Below the pieces are notes generated by a model. The model was not told where the DNA came from, searched no databases, and saw nothing but the letters and a program-made list of their open reading frames with translations. The translations under genes and the position numbers were made by a program. DNA of 46,963 bases from an uncultured Ruminococcus sp. GTDB taxonomy: Bacteria > Bacillota > Clostridia > Oscillospirales > Ruminococcaceae. Shown here piece after piece: positions 18,840 through 26,350 of the stretch; positions within the stretch are counted from its first letter, which is position 1; each line of letters opens with the position of its first letter. Location: assembly GCA_946413815.1 (NCBI GenBank), contig CAMKMD010000029.1, forward strand, positions 1 through 46,963. The letters are read 5' to 3'.

Positions 18840-19800
18840 GCTTTCTGAATGTGAATGCAGCGGCAACGGCAGCTGCACCAAGGAATGCGAATACTATTCC
18901 GGAGCTGTCACCTGTCTTGGGTGAATTGGTGTTTGCAGCTGCGGTAGTTGCAGCGGCTGTTGTGGCTGCCTTAGTTGTAGTAGGAGCTGCTGTGGAAACT
19001 GTTGTTGCAGCTGTTGTGGCAACAGTAGTTGCAACAGTTGTTGCAGCCTCGGTAGCTGCCTCTGTTGCGGGCTCTGTAGGAGCGGCAGTAGGTGCCTCAG
19101 CAGCGGGCGCAGCATTGAGTATGGCAACGGGATGTACCACTACAGCGGTATCAGATGTTGCTGATACCACATTCTTTCCGGCAGCTGCCTCGATCTCGAT
19201 ATTTCCCTCAGCATCGGTCTTGCCGACTGCTGTGCCGTTTACAGTGACTGTAGCATCTGCAAAGGGTACTGCGGAAGCTGCGCCGTCTGCGCCAAACTGT
19301 ACCTTTGAGAGCCTGAGGGTCACCTTGTCCCCCTGATTAACGTCCTTATCCCTTACATCGAAGTAGCAGTAGATATCAGACCATGCAGTCATATCGCTGT
19401 AAACATAGGCATCAAGAAAAGAGCCGTCAGCGAGCTCGTCAACAGGGCTCCATGCCATATTGCCGTTTACATAGTAGCCGTAGGAGCCGCCGTTCTCAAT
19501 GCCCCAGAGCTTTGATACCATAGGGCCGTATGTGCTCTCAGTTGTAGCAAAACCGGCAGCAGCGCCGCCCTCAAAGAACTTGTCATGTGCTATAGTGAGC
19601 GCATCTGTGACTGTGAGCTTGCCGTCATTATCCACATCTGTTACCTCTATCTTCTCCTGTGTGACAACGGGAGCATCCTTGCAGGCATTGATAGTAATGT
19701 AGGCATTTACGCTGTCTGCTGCGTTTGCAGACGGTACTGCCGCACATGAAAGTGCTGCGGCTGCGATGAGAGTGGCTGTTAATGTACTGAACTTCTTCAT
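18829..19800 (-). CDS. Sortase-anchored DUF4430 surface protein
   Basis: The protein has 323 aa. A signal peptide (about 1-27, ending SANA) is followed by a DUF4430/transcobalamin-C-like domain (about 30-150, with YGPMVSKLWGIENGGSYGYY and VNGNMAWSPV). A beta-rich segment with an Ig-like VTVNGTAVGKTDAEGNIEI, a long Ala/Thr-rich wall-spanning stalk (about 230-290) and a sortase signal follow: NSPKTGD, a hydrophobic helix, then RKHED. The SPKTG form is known for clostridial class B/D sortase substrates. It is first in the B12-riboswitch operon; AAGGAGG lies upstream of the ATG. It probably presents a corrinoid-binding domain at the wall surface; this is inference. Confidence 0.82.
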   Translation of the reverse strand: MKKFSTLTATLIAAAALSCAAVPSANAADSVNAYITINACKDAPVVTQEKIEVTDVDNDGKLTVTDALTIAHDKFFEGGAAAGFATTESTYGPMVSKLWGIENGGSYGYYVNGNMAWSPVDELADGSFLDAYVYSDMTAWSDIYCYFDVRDKDVNQGDKVTLRLSKVQFGADGAASAVPFADATVTVNGTAVGKTDAEGNIEIEAAAGKNVVSATSDTAVVVHPVAILNAAPAAEAPTAAPTEPATEAATEAATTVATTVATTAATTVSTAAPTTTKAATTAAATTAAANTNSPKTGDSSGIVFAFLGAAAVAAAFTFRKHED

Positions 19801-19811
19801 GATATCCTCCT

Positions 19812-19998
19812 TGACAATACAAAAGCCCCCTTGCGGGAGCGCAGTTATCCTTCAGCTGAGAACTGGCTGCGTTTTCCACTGTCCGAAAACCTTTGCCGGC
19901 ATACCTGACGAGCGATCCGACTCCCGGGATGACCGGACACGGCAGTGACTGCTGCGGCGGATTCTCACCGCCTTCCCTCAGCTTCAGGTTGCATTTTT
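19812..19998 (-). promoter_or_regulatory. Cobalamin (B12) riboswitch
   Basis: Read on the minus strand, the leader has the cobalamin core: GGGAAGGCGGTGAGAATCC, then GCCGCAGCAGTCACTGCCGTG, then an AGTC...GTCAGGTATGCC box. The 3' part has two possible structures: CGCAG..AGTT paired with AACTGCG, and a terminator-like CTCCC-GCAA-GGGGG hairpin followed by CTTTTGT just before the Shine-Dalgarno. Cobalamin binding should switch off the five downstream genes. Boundaries are approximate. Confidence 0.88.
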
Positions 19999-20009
19999 TG
20001 ATACACATT

Positions 20010-20038
20010 ATTATAGCACGTTGCACTATGTTTGTCAA
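20010..20038 (-). promoter_or_regulatory. Promoter of the B12 operon
   Basis: Consensus TTGACA (20033-20038), 17 nt and TATAAT (20010-20015) on the minus strand lie about 10 nt before the riboswitch. Confidence 0.85.
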
Positions 20039-20059
20039 GAAATAACGCAACATAACCGG

Positions 20060-20240
20060 CCTTTTTTGCGGGGGCGCTGCCCCCACACCCCTGCCAAAGA
20101 GGCTTCGCCTCTCTGGACTCTCATTTCAAAACCCTCCCTCCCCATAAATGGGGAGGGAGGGTTTTGCATTGGGATTCCCAAGGGACGAGTCCCTTGGGCG
20201 GGAGTTTGAGGGCAGAGCCCTCAATAAACGTCCGCTGATG
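20060..20240. repeat. Dispersed palindromic repeat, copy C, with a 16-bp hairpin
   Basis: Nested palindromes (GGGGGCGCTGCCCCC; AGAGGCTTCGCCTCT; CCCAAGGGACGAGTCCCTTGGG; GAGGGCAGAGCCCTC) and the strings CACACCCCTGCC and TGGACTC match copy A. It also holds a perfect 16-bp stem, AAAACCCTCCCTCCCC (20128-20143) with GGGGAGGGAGGGTTTT (20150-20165), loop ATAAAT. This can act as the GH26 gene's terminator on the minus strand. Confidence 0.6.
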
Positions 20241-20244
20241 ATGC

Positions 20245-22557
20245 TTAATTCTTGAGAGGCAGGTCTGTCTGCTTGACAAGGCTTGCGTCCACCTTCTGGA
20301 TAACTATGGCGTCGCTTCCGGTTATACCGGCAACTCCGTCAACATCCGCGTTGAGCTGACCTCTGTCGCCGAGATCATACTTTTCCTTGTTTGCCACGAA
20401 CTGGAGTACTGCTACAGCATCTGCAACAGTTATCTTTCCGTCGCAGTTTGCGTCGCCGTAGAAGGCGTCGGCTGCTACAGTTGTATCTGTGGGAGCAGCT
20501 GTAGTTGTAGTGCCGCTGTCCTTCTTTGTGAACACGCCTGTGATCTCGATGCCGTCCTTTGAGGCCTCTTCACCGTCGCTGTCGGAAGCCCACCAGATCT
20601 GTCCCTCGAAGGATGTGATATCTGCGAGAGCAGCCTTTGCTGCCTCGATGATGGCCTCGTCCTCTACCTCAGTGGTGCCGTCTGAGCAGTTGAGGAAGTT
20701 CTTCTCAGGCACCACCTTAACGTCACCTGACTTTGTAGCCTCCCACATGATATTTGCCCAGTAGTCCTTGCCGTCCACCTTTACGTTAGTACCGAGTCCG
20801 CCGTTTGCGTAGGTCACGCCCTCCGGAAGCTCTACCTCGAGATAGAATTCCTTTGCAGCCTCAGGGAGAGTTACCTGATAGGAGCTCTTGACTTTTCTTA
20901 CCTTGCCCTCGTTCTTTGTAGGATCGGGAGCCTTTGTGGTAGTTGTGACATTCGGGTCAGCTGTGGTAACAGCGGGCTTTGTCACTGTTACAGCGGGATC
21001 AGCGCTGCCGGGATCTGTTGAATACAGGTCTGCCGGGAGCTCGTCAAGGGTTATGCAGTAATCGCTCTGATACATTGCGATAGTATCTTCCTTGGTATTG
21101 AAGACTTCTCCGGAAAGGAAGTTGGTGTCCTGTGAGCCGCCGTCATACCATGTGCAGAAGTAGAGCCAGCCCGCCTTGTCGTTCTGGAGCTTTTCCGGAG
21201 TTGAGAAGCAGTCGTTCTCAGCCATGGATATCATTTTCGCATTGTCGTACTTCTCTGCGATACCGTAGAAGGTGGAGGCTATGGGGCTGTCGTTGTGCTT
21301 TAATACTGCGCTTCCTGTTGACCAGTCGGTGCAGCTGTACTTATCGTAGCCGATGATATCAACATAGGCATCGCCGGGGTACCAGTCAGCTGATGTGGAG
21401 AAGTTATAGCTGTTCCACTCCCAAATAAGGTTGTGGCAGCCGAAGGTCTCTGTCAGGGTATTGTAGGTGTATATCCAGAGCTTCTTGTATACATCAGAAC
21501 CCTCTCTGCCCCACCAGAACCAGGAGCCGTTCTCTCCGCCGCCGCCCTCGGCTTCGTGGAGAGGTCTCCAGATAACGGGCACACCCTCAGCCTCAAGCTT
21601 CTTGAACTCCTTGGCCAGAGTTTCAAGAGCCTGCATATAGTATTCATTCTCCTTGGTTCCGGGAGTTGCAGCATTCTCCGGTGAGAAGTCTGTATCCTTT
21701 GCGCCGTAGGTGGTGTTGGACCAGTCGATGCGGTCGCCTATGCTGTAGGATGCGAAGTTCTTGGGTACGTTGAGGTGGAAGGAGGAGGTAGCGATACCGT
21801 TCTTCTCCTTTACCCAGTCTATGACTCTCCTGGTCGAGCCGTCATCGCTGCCGAAAGCAGGGCAGCAGAAGTTGCCGTAATCGAAGCCTCTGATAGCCGG
21901 ATAGTGGCCGGTGAGGTCCTTGAGGTACTCAAACTCTGTCTCCAGGCCATGAGGGCCGCCGCTGTATATCTCCTGCTGACCGGAGATGATGTTCTTTCCG
22001 TATACACTTGCAAGGTATGCCATCAGAGCCCTTGTCTCCTTGGTAGCCTTGCTGTCGGAAGGATAGATCTGCTTTGCGGAGATCTTTGCATCAGCCATGG
22101 AGATAAGCTCAACATAGTCGAAGTTGCTCCAGCCCCATGACTTGGTGATGGTGATGGTGTTCTCGCCTTCTTTGAGGGTAACAGCCGGAACTGATATCTT
22201 CTCGAAGCCGTTGCTCTCAGGGATTCCTATGGCGCCCTGATCCGTGCCGTTTACTGCAAGGTTGTTCTGCTTGTCGGAGCCTATTCCGCCTGCATAGAAC
22301 ACGAGCTGATAGGAGCCCGCCGCCGGAGCTGTTACAGTAAGATCGATAGTGCCCGACTCCGTCATCTTCAGGCACTTCTCACCGCTTGCAGAAGCATTTT
22401 CCTCAACGGTAACATCTCCGCTGATCTTAGCGTCCTCGAACTCGAACCTGAGTTCTCCGGCTGCTACAGTAACACCCATCACGCTTGCTGCCGCATTGAC
22501 CGACATTGCAGCTGCCATAAGAGCCGCACTTGTTCTTCTTAATAATCCTGATCTCAT
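20245..22557 (-). CDS. Cellulosomal GH26 beta-mannanase with CBM35 and dockerin
   Basis: This secreted enzyme should cut beta-mannan in plant cell walls. The protein has 770 aa from the ATG at 22557, which has GGAGG 8 nt upstream; the in-frame ATG at 22572 lies within that site. Signal peptide (about 1-33); CBM35-like module (about 36-155, LRFEFEDAKISG...WGWSNFDYVELIS); GH26 domain (about 155-500) with acid/base Glu about 334 in WRPLHEAEGG and probable nucleophile Glu about 447 in MAENDC; Thr/Pro linker; an unassigned beta-sandwich, possibly a carbohydrate-binding module (about 560-680); type I dockerin (about 698-765, DANCDGKITVADAV and LNADVDGVAGITGSDAI). The second dockerin loop is less canonical. 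A single-gene unit with its own promoter. Confidence 0.93.
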   Translation of the reverse strand: MRSGLLRRTSAALMAAAMSVNAAASVMGVTVAAGELRFEFEDAKISGDVTVEENASASGEKCLKMTESGTIDLTVTAPAAGSYQLVFYAGGIGSDKQNNLAVNGTDQGAIGIPESNGFEKISVPAVTLKEGENTITITKSWGWSNFDYVELISMADAKISAKQIYPSDSKATKETRALMAYLASVYGKNIISGQQEIYSGGPHGLETEFEYLKDLTGHYPAIRGFDYGNFCCPAFGSDDGSTRRVIDWVKEKNGIATSSFHLNVPKNFASYSIGDRIDWSNTTYGAKDTDFSPENAATPGTKENEYYMQALETLAKEFKKLEAEGVPVIWRPLHEAEGGGGENGSWFWWGREGSDVYKKLWIYTYNTLTETFGCHNLIWEWNSYNFSTSADWYPGDAYVDIIGYDKYSCTDWSTGSAVLKHNDSPIASTFYGIAEKYDNAKMISMAENDCFSTPEKLQNDKAGWLYFCTWYDGGSQDTNFLSGEVFNTKEDTIAMYQSDYCITLDELPADLYSTDPGSADPAVTVTKPAVTTADPNVTTTTKAPDPTKNEGKVRKVKSSYQVTLPEAAKEFYLEVELPEGVTYANGGLGTNVKVDGKDYWANIMWEATKSGDVKVVPEKNFLNCSDGTTEVEDEAIIEAAKAALADITSFEGQIWWASDSDGEEASKDGIEITGVFTKKDSGTTTTAAPTDTTVAADAFYGDANCDGKITVADAVAVLQFVANKEKYDLGDRGQLNADVDGVAGITGSDAIVIQKVDASLVKQTDLPLKN

Positions 22558-22592
22558 TAAGACCGCCTCCATCGAGATTAATTTATACTTTA

Positions 22593-22621
22593 ATTATACA
22601 ACAGAATTTAATATAAATCAA
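22593..22621 (-). promoter_or_regulatory. GH26 mannanase promoter
   Basis: TTGATT (22616-22621), 17 nt and TATAAT (22593-22598) on the minus strand, about 36 nt before the start codon. Confidence 0.75.
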
Positions 22622-22762
22622 GTACATTTTGTAAATTTATGGGATAAAAATGCTATTTCTTCTATTTTAGCGCTTCATATTCACAGTGAACGATATTACC
22701 AACTGTTTAACGCACAGATTAAATTACTGTGAGCAACTTAAATTATCGCAGAATAAAAAATA

Positions 22763-22786
22763 CAGGGAAGTCCGGTCGCTTCCCTG
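22763..22786. terminator. Bidirectional terminator after the nicotinamidase-like gene
   Basis: The stem CAGGGAAG / CTTCCCTG has A/T tracts on both sides. On the minus strand it is followed by TATTTTTTATT, 10 nt past the gene ending at 22796. Confidence 0.75.
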
Positions 22787-22795
22787 CGTTTTTTG

Positions 22796-23308
22796 TTATT
22801 CGATATCGATATGGCACATCTTCATTGCCTCAAGGGCATTCTGGTGTGACTGCGGTGTAACTCCTGCACAGCAGGCAGAATCAACGGTTATCTTTATCTC
22901 CGGCACCCTTGCCTTGATCAGGAGCGCATTGGAGATAACGCATATATCAGTACAGAGACCGATAACGACCACCTCATCAACACGCGGATCACCGGCCACA
23001 AACTCAGCAAGCTCGTATGAGCCGAAGGTGGGCTTGTTTATCACCGTGCATCCGGTCGTATCGAGCTCCGGGGATATCTCCCATCCCTCCGTACCTCTTA
23101 CGCAGTGTACCACGGGCAGCTTCTTTCCCTCCATGGTACTGAGGTAATCCTCCTCGTGGGTATCCCTTGTGAATACTATATCGTAGCCCTTCGACCTGAA
23201 TTCCTCTATCTTGCGTTTTACAGCAGGCACTATTGCCTGAGCCTCAGCTGTGCCGAGAGCGCCGTCGATGAAATCCTTCTGCATATCTATGACTGCAAGT
23301 ATCTTCAT
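22796..23308 (-). CDS. Nicotinamidase/isochorismatase-family cysteine hydrolase
   Basis: The protein has 170 aa. It carries the catalytic triad of the family: D8 (VIDMQKDF), K92 (INKPTFG) and C123 (GLCTDICV). It also has the nicotinamidase-type metal ligands D49 and H51 (TRDTH) and H68 (VVHC). Nicotinamidase turns nicotinamide into nicotinate for NAD salvage. It lies 10 bp downstream of a sirtuin, an enzyme that releases nicotinamide, which strengthens the nicotinamidase reading. Other cysteine hydrolases share the fold, so the symbol is left open. AAGGAGG precedes the start. Confidence 0.88.
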   Translation of the reverse strand: MKILAVIDMQKDFIDGALGTAEAQAIVPAVKRKIEEFRSKGYDIVFTRDTHEEDYLSTMEGKKLPVVHCVRGTEGWEISPELDTTGCTVINKPTFGSYELAEFVAGDPRVDEVVVIGLCTDICVISNALLIKARVPEIKITVDSACCAGVTPQSHQNALEAMKMCHIDIE

Positions 23309-23318
23309 AAGAACCTCC

Positions 23319-24041
23319 TTATATAGCCGAGAATACCTTTCCTATGCTTTCATTTATCAGCAGGTCGGCCGATGAATCCTTGGGCGTAGGAGATTTATTG
23401 ATTATGACGAGATGCTTTCCGCCGAAATAGCGCAGAAGTCCCGCAGCCGGATATACATTCAGGGAGGTGCCGCCGATTATCATCATATCAGCCGACATTA
23501 TGGCCCTGATAGCGCCGTCGACTACATTATCGTCAAGTCCCTCCTCATAGAGAACAACATCGGGCTTGACTACTCCGCCGCACTCACATCTCGGTATACC
23601 CTCAGAGTTCAGTATATCCTCCGCAGTGAAGAACTTACGGCACTTGGTACAGTAGTTACGCAGCACGCTTCCGTGGAGCTCGAACACCTTCTTGCTGCCG
23701 GCAGCCTGATGCAGGCCATCGATATTCTGTGTTACTACTCCGGTGAGCTTGCCCTCCGCTTCGAGCTCGGCAAGCTTGAGATGCGCCGGGTTTGGCTTTG
23801 CATCAAGGCAGAGCATCTTCTCACGGTAGAAGCGGTAGAATTCCTCCGTCTTTGCCCAGAAGAAGGTATGGCTGAGGATAGTCTCGGGCGGATAAGCCCA
23901 TTTCTGGTTGTACAGGCCGTCAACGCTGCGGAAATCCGGTATGCCGCTCTCCGTGGATACTCCCGCACCTCCGAAGAATACTATGGCTTCCGATTCCTTT
24001 ACGTACTGAGCGAGCTGTGCGATCTTTTCAGTATTGTCCAT
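23319..24041 (-). CDS. Sir2-family NAD-dependent protein deacylase
   Basis: The enzyme removes acyl groups from lysine using NAD, producing nicotinamide and O-acetyl-ADP-ribose. The protein has 240 aa. NAD-binding GGAGVSTESGIPDFRS (24-39), QNIDGLH (105-111), catalytic H123 in ELHGS, and the zinc cysteines C131, C134, C152 and C154 are all present. The fourth-pair spacing CEC (152-154) is tighter than the usual CxxC. GTSLNVYPAA is the late NAD motif. It starts 3 bp after yjbQ, deep in the nth operon. Confidence 0.95.
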   Translation of the reverse strand: MDNTEKIAQLAQYVKESEAIVFFGGAGVSTESGIPDFRSVDGLYNQKWAYPPETILSHTFFWAKTEEFYRFYREKMLCLDAKPNPAHLKLAELEAEGKLTGVVTQNIDGLHQAAGSKKVFELHGSVLRNYCTKCRKFFTAEDILNSEGIPRCECGGVVKPDVVLYEEGLDDNVVDGAIRAIMSADMMIIGGTSLNVYPAAGLLRYFGGKHLVIINKSPTPKDSSADLLINESIGKVFSAI

Positions 24042-24044
24042 AGA

Positions 24045-24440
24045 TCAGTCCCCCATTACTTTAACGTAGAACTTGCGCTTTCTCGGTCCGTCGAACTCGC
24101 AGAAATAGATACCCTGCCAGGTGCCGAGAAGCGGTTTGCCTCCTGTTATGATAACGGTCTCGCTTGCTCCGACTGCCGAGGATTTCAGATGGGCGTCGGA
24201 ATTGCCCTCCGCATGGCGGAAGATCTCGAAATCAGGGAAGATCCTGTCAAGTCCGGCTATGAAATCTGTCTTTACATCGGGATCGGCGTTCTCGTTTATC
24301 GTTATTGCCGCAGTGGTGTGAGGACAGTAAACGATACATATACCCTCGTTCACGCCGCTTTCGGTGATGGCCTCAGTGACTTCCGCTGTGATGTCAACAA
24401 GTCCCTGAGCCTGTGTGCTGAGCTGAAAATTGAATAACAT
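24045..24440 (-). CDS. yjbQ: YjbQ / UPF0047 family protein
   Basis: The protein has 131 aa from the ATG at 24440, which has GGGAGGAGAACC directly upstream; an in-frame extension to 24545 runs back into nth and is rejected. Family motifs are HTTAAITINENADPDVKTDF and the C-terminal GTWQGIYFCEFDGPRKRKF. The fold is a small beta barrel; E. coli YjbQ shows weak thiamin phosphate synthase activity, but the real role of the family is unclear. It starts 19 bp after nth ends. Confidence 0.92.
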   Translation of the reverse strand: MLFNFQLSTQAQGLVDITAEVTEAITESGVNEGICIVYCPHTTAAITINENADPDVKTDFIAGLDRIFPDFEIFRHAEGNSDAHLKSSAVGASETVIITGGKPLLGTWQGIYFCEFDGPRKRKFYVKVMGD

Positions 24441-24459
24441 GGTTCTCCTCCCTGTTCTT

Positions 24460-25098
24460 TTATTTATGGTTTTCCGAGTAGTATTTACAGAAATAGCTGA
24501 GCGGGCATTCGCCGCATTTCGGAGCTCTTGCCCGACAGATATCACGTCCGAACTGGACGGTCTGGTGACAGAAATGATTTGATATCTCCGGCGGCAGCAG
24601 CTTCACAAGGTCCTTCTCCACCTTTGCCGGCTCCGTGTTCTTTGTAAGGCCGATGCGGCCTGTGATGCGTATGCAGTGGGTGTCGGTGACTACAGCAGGC
24701 TTCCCGAAAACGTCACCGAGCATAAGGTTTGCAGTCTTCCTGCCTATGCCCGGGAGAGAAAGGAGCTCCTCCATAGTGCCGGGGACCTCGCCGCCGAAAT
24801 CATCAAGCAGCTTCTGAGCCATCTCCTTCAGGCTCTTTGCCTTGGTATGAAAGAATCCGCAGGGCTTGACGTCCTGCTCAAGCTCCTTCAGATCGGCTTC
24901 TGCAAAGGCTCTCAGGTCGGGATACTTCACGAACAGGGTCTTCGTGACGATATTCACTCTCGCATCGGTGCACTGTGCAGCAAGCCTTGCAGCAAACATG
25001 AGCTCATAGGGCTTGTCATAATCGAGGGTGCAGCCGATATCGGGATAGAGCTTTTCCAGCTCCGCAACAGCGAGCTCCGTCCGTTCCTTCTTCGTCAT
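24460..25098 (-). CDS. nth: Endonuclease III
   Basis: Base-excision repair glycosylase/AP lyase for oxidised pyrimidines. The protein has 212 aa. It has the helix-hairpin-helix LPGIGRKTANLML (115-127) with catalytic K121, D139 in VTDTHCIRI, and a 4Fe-4S cluster loop with C188, C195, C198 and C204 (C-x6-C-x2-C-x5-C). It overlaps the upstream membrane-protein gene by 4 bp and is followed by yjbQ. Confidence 0.96.
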   Translation of the reverse strand: MTKKERTELAVAELEKLYPDIGCTLDYDKPYELMFAARLAAQCTDARVNIVTKTLFVKYPDLRAFAEADLKELEQDVKPCGFFHTKAKSLKEMAQKLLDDFGGEVPGTMEELLSLPGIGRKTANLMLGDVFGKPAVVTDTHCIRITGRIGLTKNTEPAKVEKDLVKLLPPEISNHFCHQTVQFGRDICRARAPKCGECPLSYFCKYYSENHK

Positions 25099-25460
25099 TC
25101 CCTGACCTCCCCCTTTCTGAATACGCGGCGCTTTTCAAGCATGGAGTCATACACGCGGTACATCTCCTGCACCGTGTTCTCAAGGAAGTAGTAATGCTTG
25201 ATATAGAATATGAGCAGCACCATGATGATGGTAATAAGTATCAGCAGTGTGAGCTCCTGCGTCATAATGAGTCCCACTACGAATATGGCCATTACAAGCG
25301 CAAACATCATGGTCACGAGAAAATGGACAATGCGTTCATGCTGCATGAAGGCTATCTTGTCGAGGTGCTCGGAGAATATCTCCTCAAGCTCTTCTGCGTC
25401 TTTGCAGACCGCAAGTCTCTCCGCCGTACGCTTCATGTAGTTTTTCAGATACTCGGTCAT
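25095..25460 (-). CDS. Small two-helix membrane protein, hypothetical
   Basis: The protein has 121 aa from the ATG at 25460, with AGGGGG 7 nt upstream; the GTG at 25463 is a less likely start. A charged N-terminal helix (about 1-40) precedes two adjacent membrane helices (about 46-68 and 71-90) and a charged C-terminal tail. There is no recognised motif. It is the first gene of the nth-yjbQ-sirtuin-nicotinamidase operon and overlaps nth by 4 bp. Confidence 0.75.
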   Translation of the reverse strand: MTEYLKNYMKRTAERLAVCKDAEELEEIFSEHLDKIAFMQHERIVHFLVTMMFALVMAIFVVGLIMTQELTLLILITIIMVLLIFYIKHYYFLENTVQEMYRVYDSMLEKRRVFRKGEVRE

Positions 25461-25488
25461 CACGCCGCCCCCTTTCTTACTTAATTAT

Positions 25489-25517
25489 ATTATACAACCT
25501 GAGGGAGTGAAAGTCAA
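25489..25517 (-). promoter_or_regulatory. Promoter of the nth/sirtuin operon
   Basis: TTGACT (25512-25517), 17 nt and TATAAT (25489-25494) on the minus strand, 29 nt before the first start codon. Confidence 0.78.
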
Positions 25518-25540
25518 TGAAAAACCGGAGGGGAAGAAAA

Positions 25541-25565
25541 ATGCCTGAGCAGGTGACTCAGGCAT
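25541..25565 (-). terminator. Terminator of the paralogous membrane-protein cluster
   Basis: A 9-bp stem ATGCCTGAG / CTCAGGCAT is followed on the minus strand by TTTTTC, 6 nt past the gene ending at 25571. Confidence 0.78.
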
Positions 25566-25570
25566 CGTTA

Positions 25571-26335
25571 TCACATCATACTCAACTCTATCTTTCCGGT
25601 AACAGGGTCAACTATCACTGCTGATGCACTCGGGTGGTTCCAGTTACAATACGCATTTAAAACGTAGGCTGTAGCAAGCGGTGAAGCACCAATCCAGAAT
25701 CCATCGTCTTTTTGTATCTCCAAATAATCATCATAGGTCTCCGGCGTTTCATTCTCCACGAGAAAGCTTCCGTCACTATAAGCCGCGCCAAGTCTGACTG
25801 TGTAAACCGCTGTTTCAGCAAACTTTGCCGCATATTTTTCGGCAGTCTCACGGTCAGTGACAAAGCGTACAGAATAGTGGCCATCACCCTGAAGAATAGA
25901 CGGCATATATTCGAACCGGTAATCCTCCCTGACATCACCCATGAAATCCGGGAACCAGTCAGGCTCCTGAATATTCTGATAAAGTCCGATGTAGGATTTT
26001 TGAAAGGGGTATTTCCACTTTAAATGTGACGAGATATAAATAGGCGGGAATAAAAAGAACCCGGTAAACAGCGCAGCCGTGAAGTTAAATAATATAAATG
26101 TTCCAATACCGGCTGTGCCGGGAGAACCCTCCTTTCTGCCTTCATGAATATTATTCTCCCTTTCAGACTTTATCAAGCTTCCGCATAGAAAGTTCACTAC
26201 TGTCATTATCAGGAATCGCAAGCCGCCTACCAGAAAGAATCCGGCAGCGAATATGATTGTCAGGATAAGCGGCAGTCTCGGGAATTTGACCTTTACGGCC
26301 GTTTCTTCTGTTATTGTTTCATGGTTGGTGTTCAT
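25571..26335 (-). CDS. Membrane protein, tandem paralog A1
   Basis: The protein has 254 aa with two membrane helices (about 22-45 and 78-100) and an extracytoplasmic C-terminal domain. It shares a clear plan with the next gene upstream: a [KR]YP[FI]QK motif after helix 2, EPDWF, SVRFVTDRETAEKYAAKFAE and a C-terminal VDPVTGKIELS. The last element resembles short uncharacterised Clostridia lipoprotein-like domains; the function is unknown. Its start lies 15 bp after the upstream paralog's stop. Confidence 0.72.
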   Translation of the reverse strand: MNTNHETITEETAVKVKFPRLPLILTIIFAAGFFLVGGLRFLIMTVVNFLCGSLIKSERENNIHEGRKEGSPGTAGIGTFILFNFTAALFTGFFLFPPIYISSHLKWKYPFQKSYIGLYQNIQEPDWFPDFMGDVREDYRFEYMPSILQGDGHYSVRFVTDRETAEKYAAKFAETAVYTVRLGAAYSDGSFLVENETPETYDDYLEIQKDDGFWIGASPLATAYVLNAYCNWNHPSASAVIVDPVTGKIELSMM

Positions 26336-26350
26336 AGTGTTTCCTCCGTT

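Noticed and set aside
18851..19336. 161-codon plus-strand ORF rich in Ala/Val
   Set aside because: It is the complement of the Ala/Thr-rich stalk of the sortase-anchored protein; low complexity.
23412..24437. 341-codon plus-strand ORF
   Set aside because: It is antisense to the sirtuin and yjbQ genes, whose residues and ribosome sites are clear. The reading shows no protein pattern.
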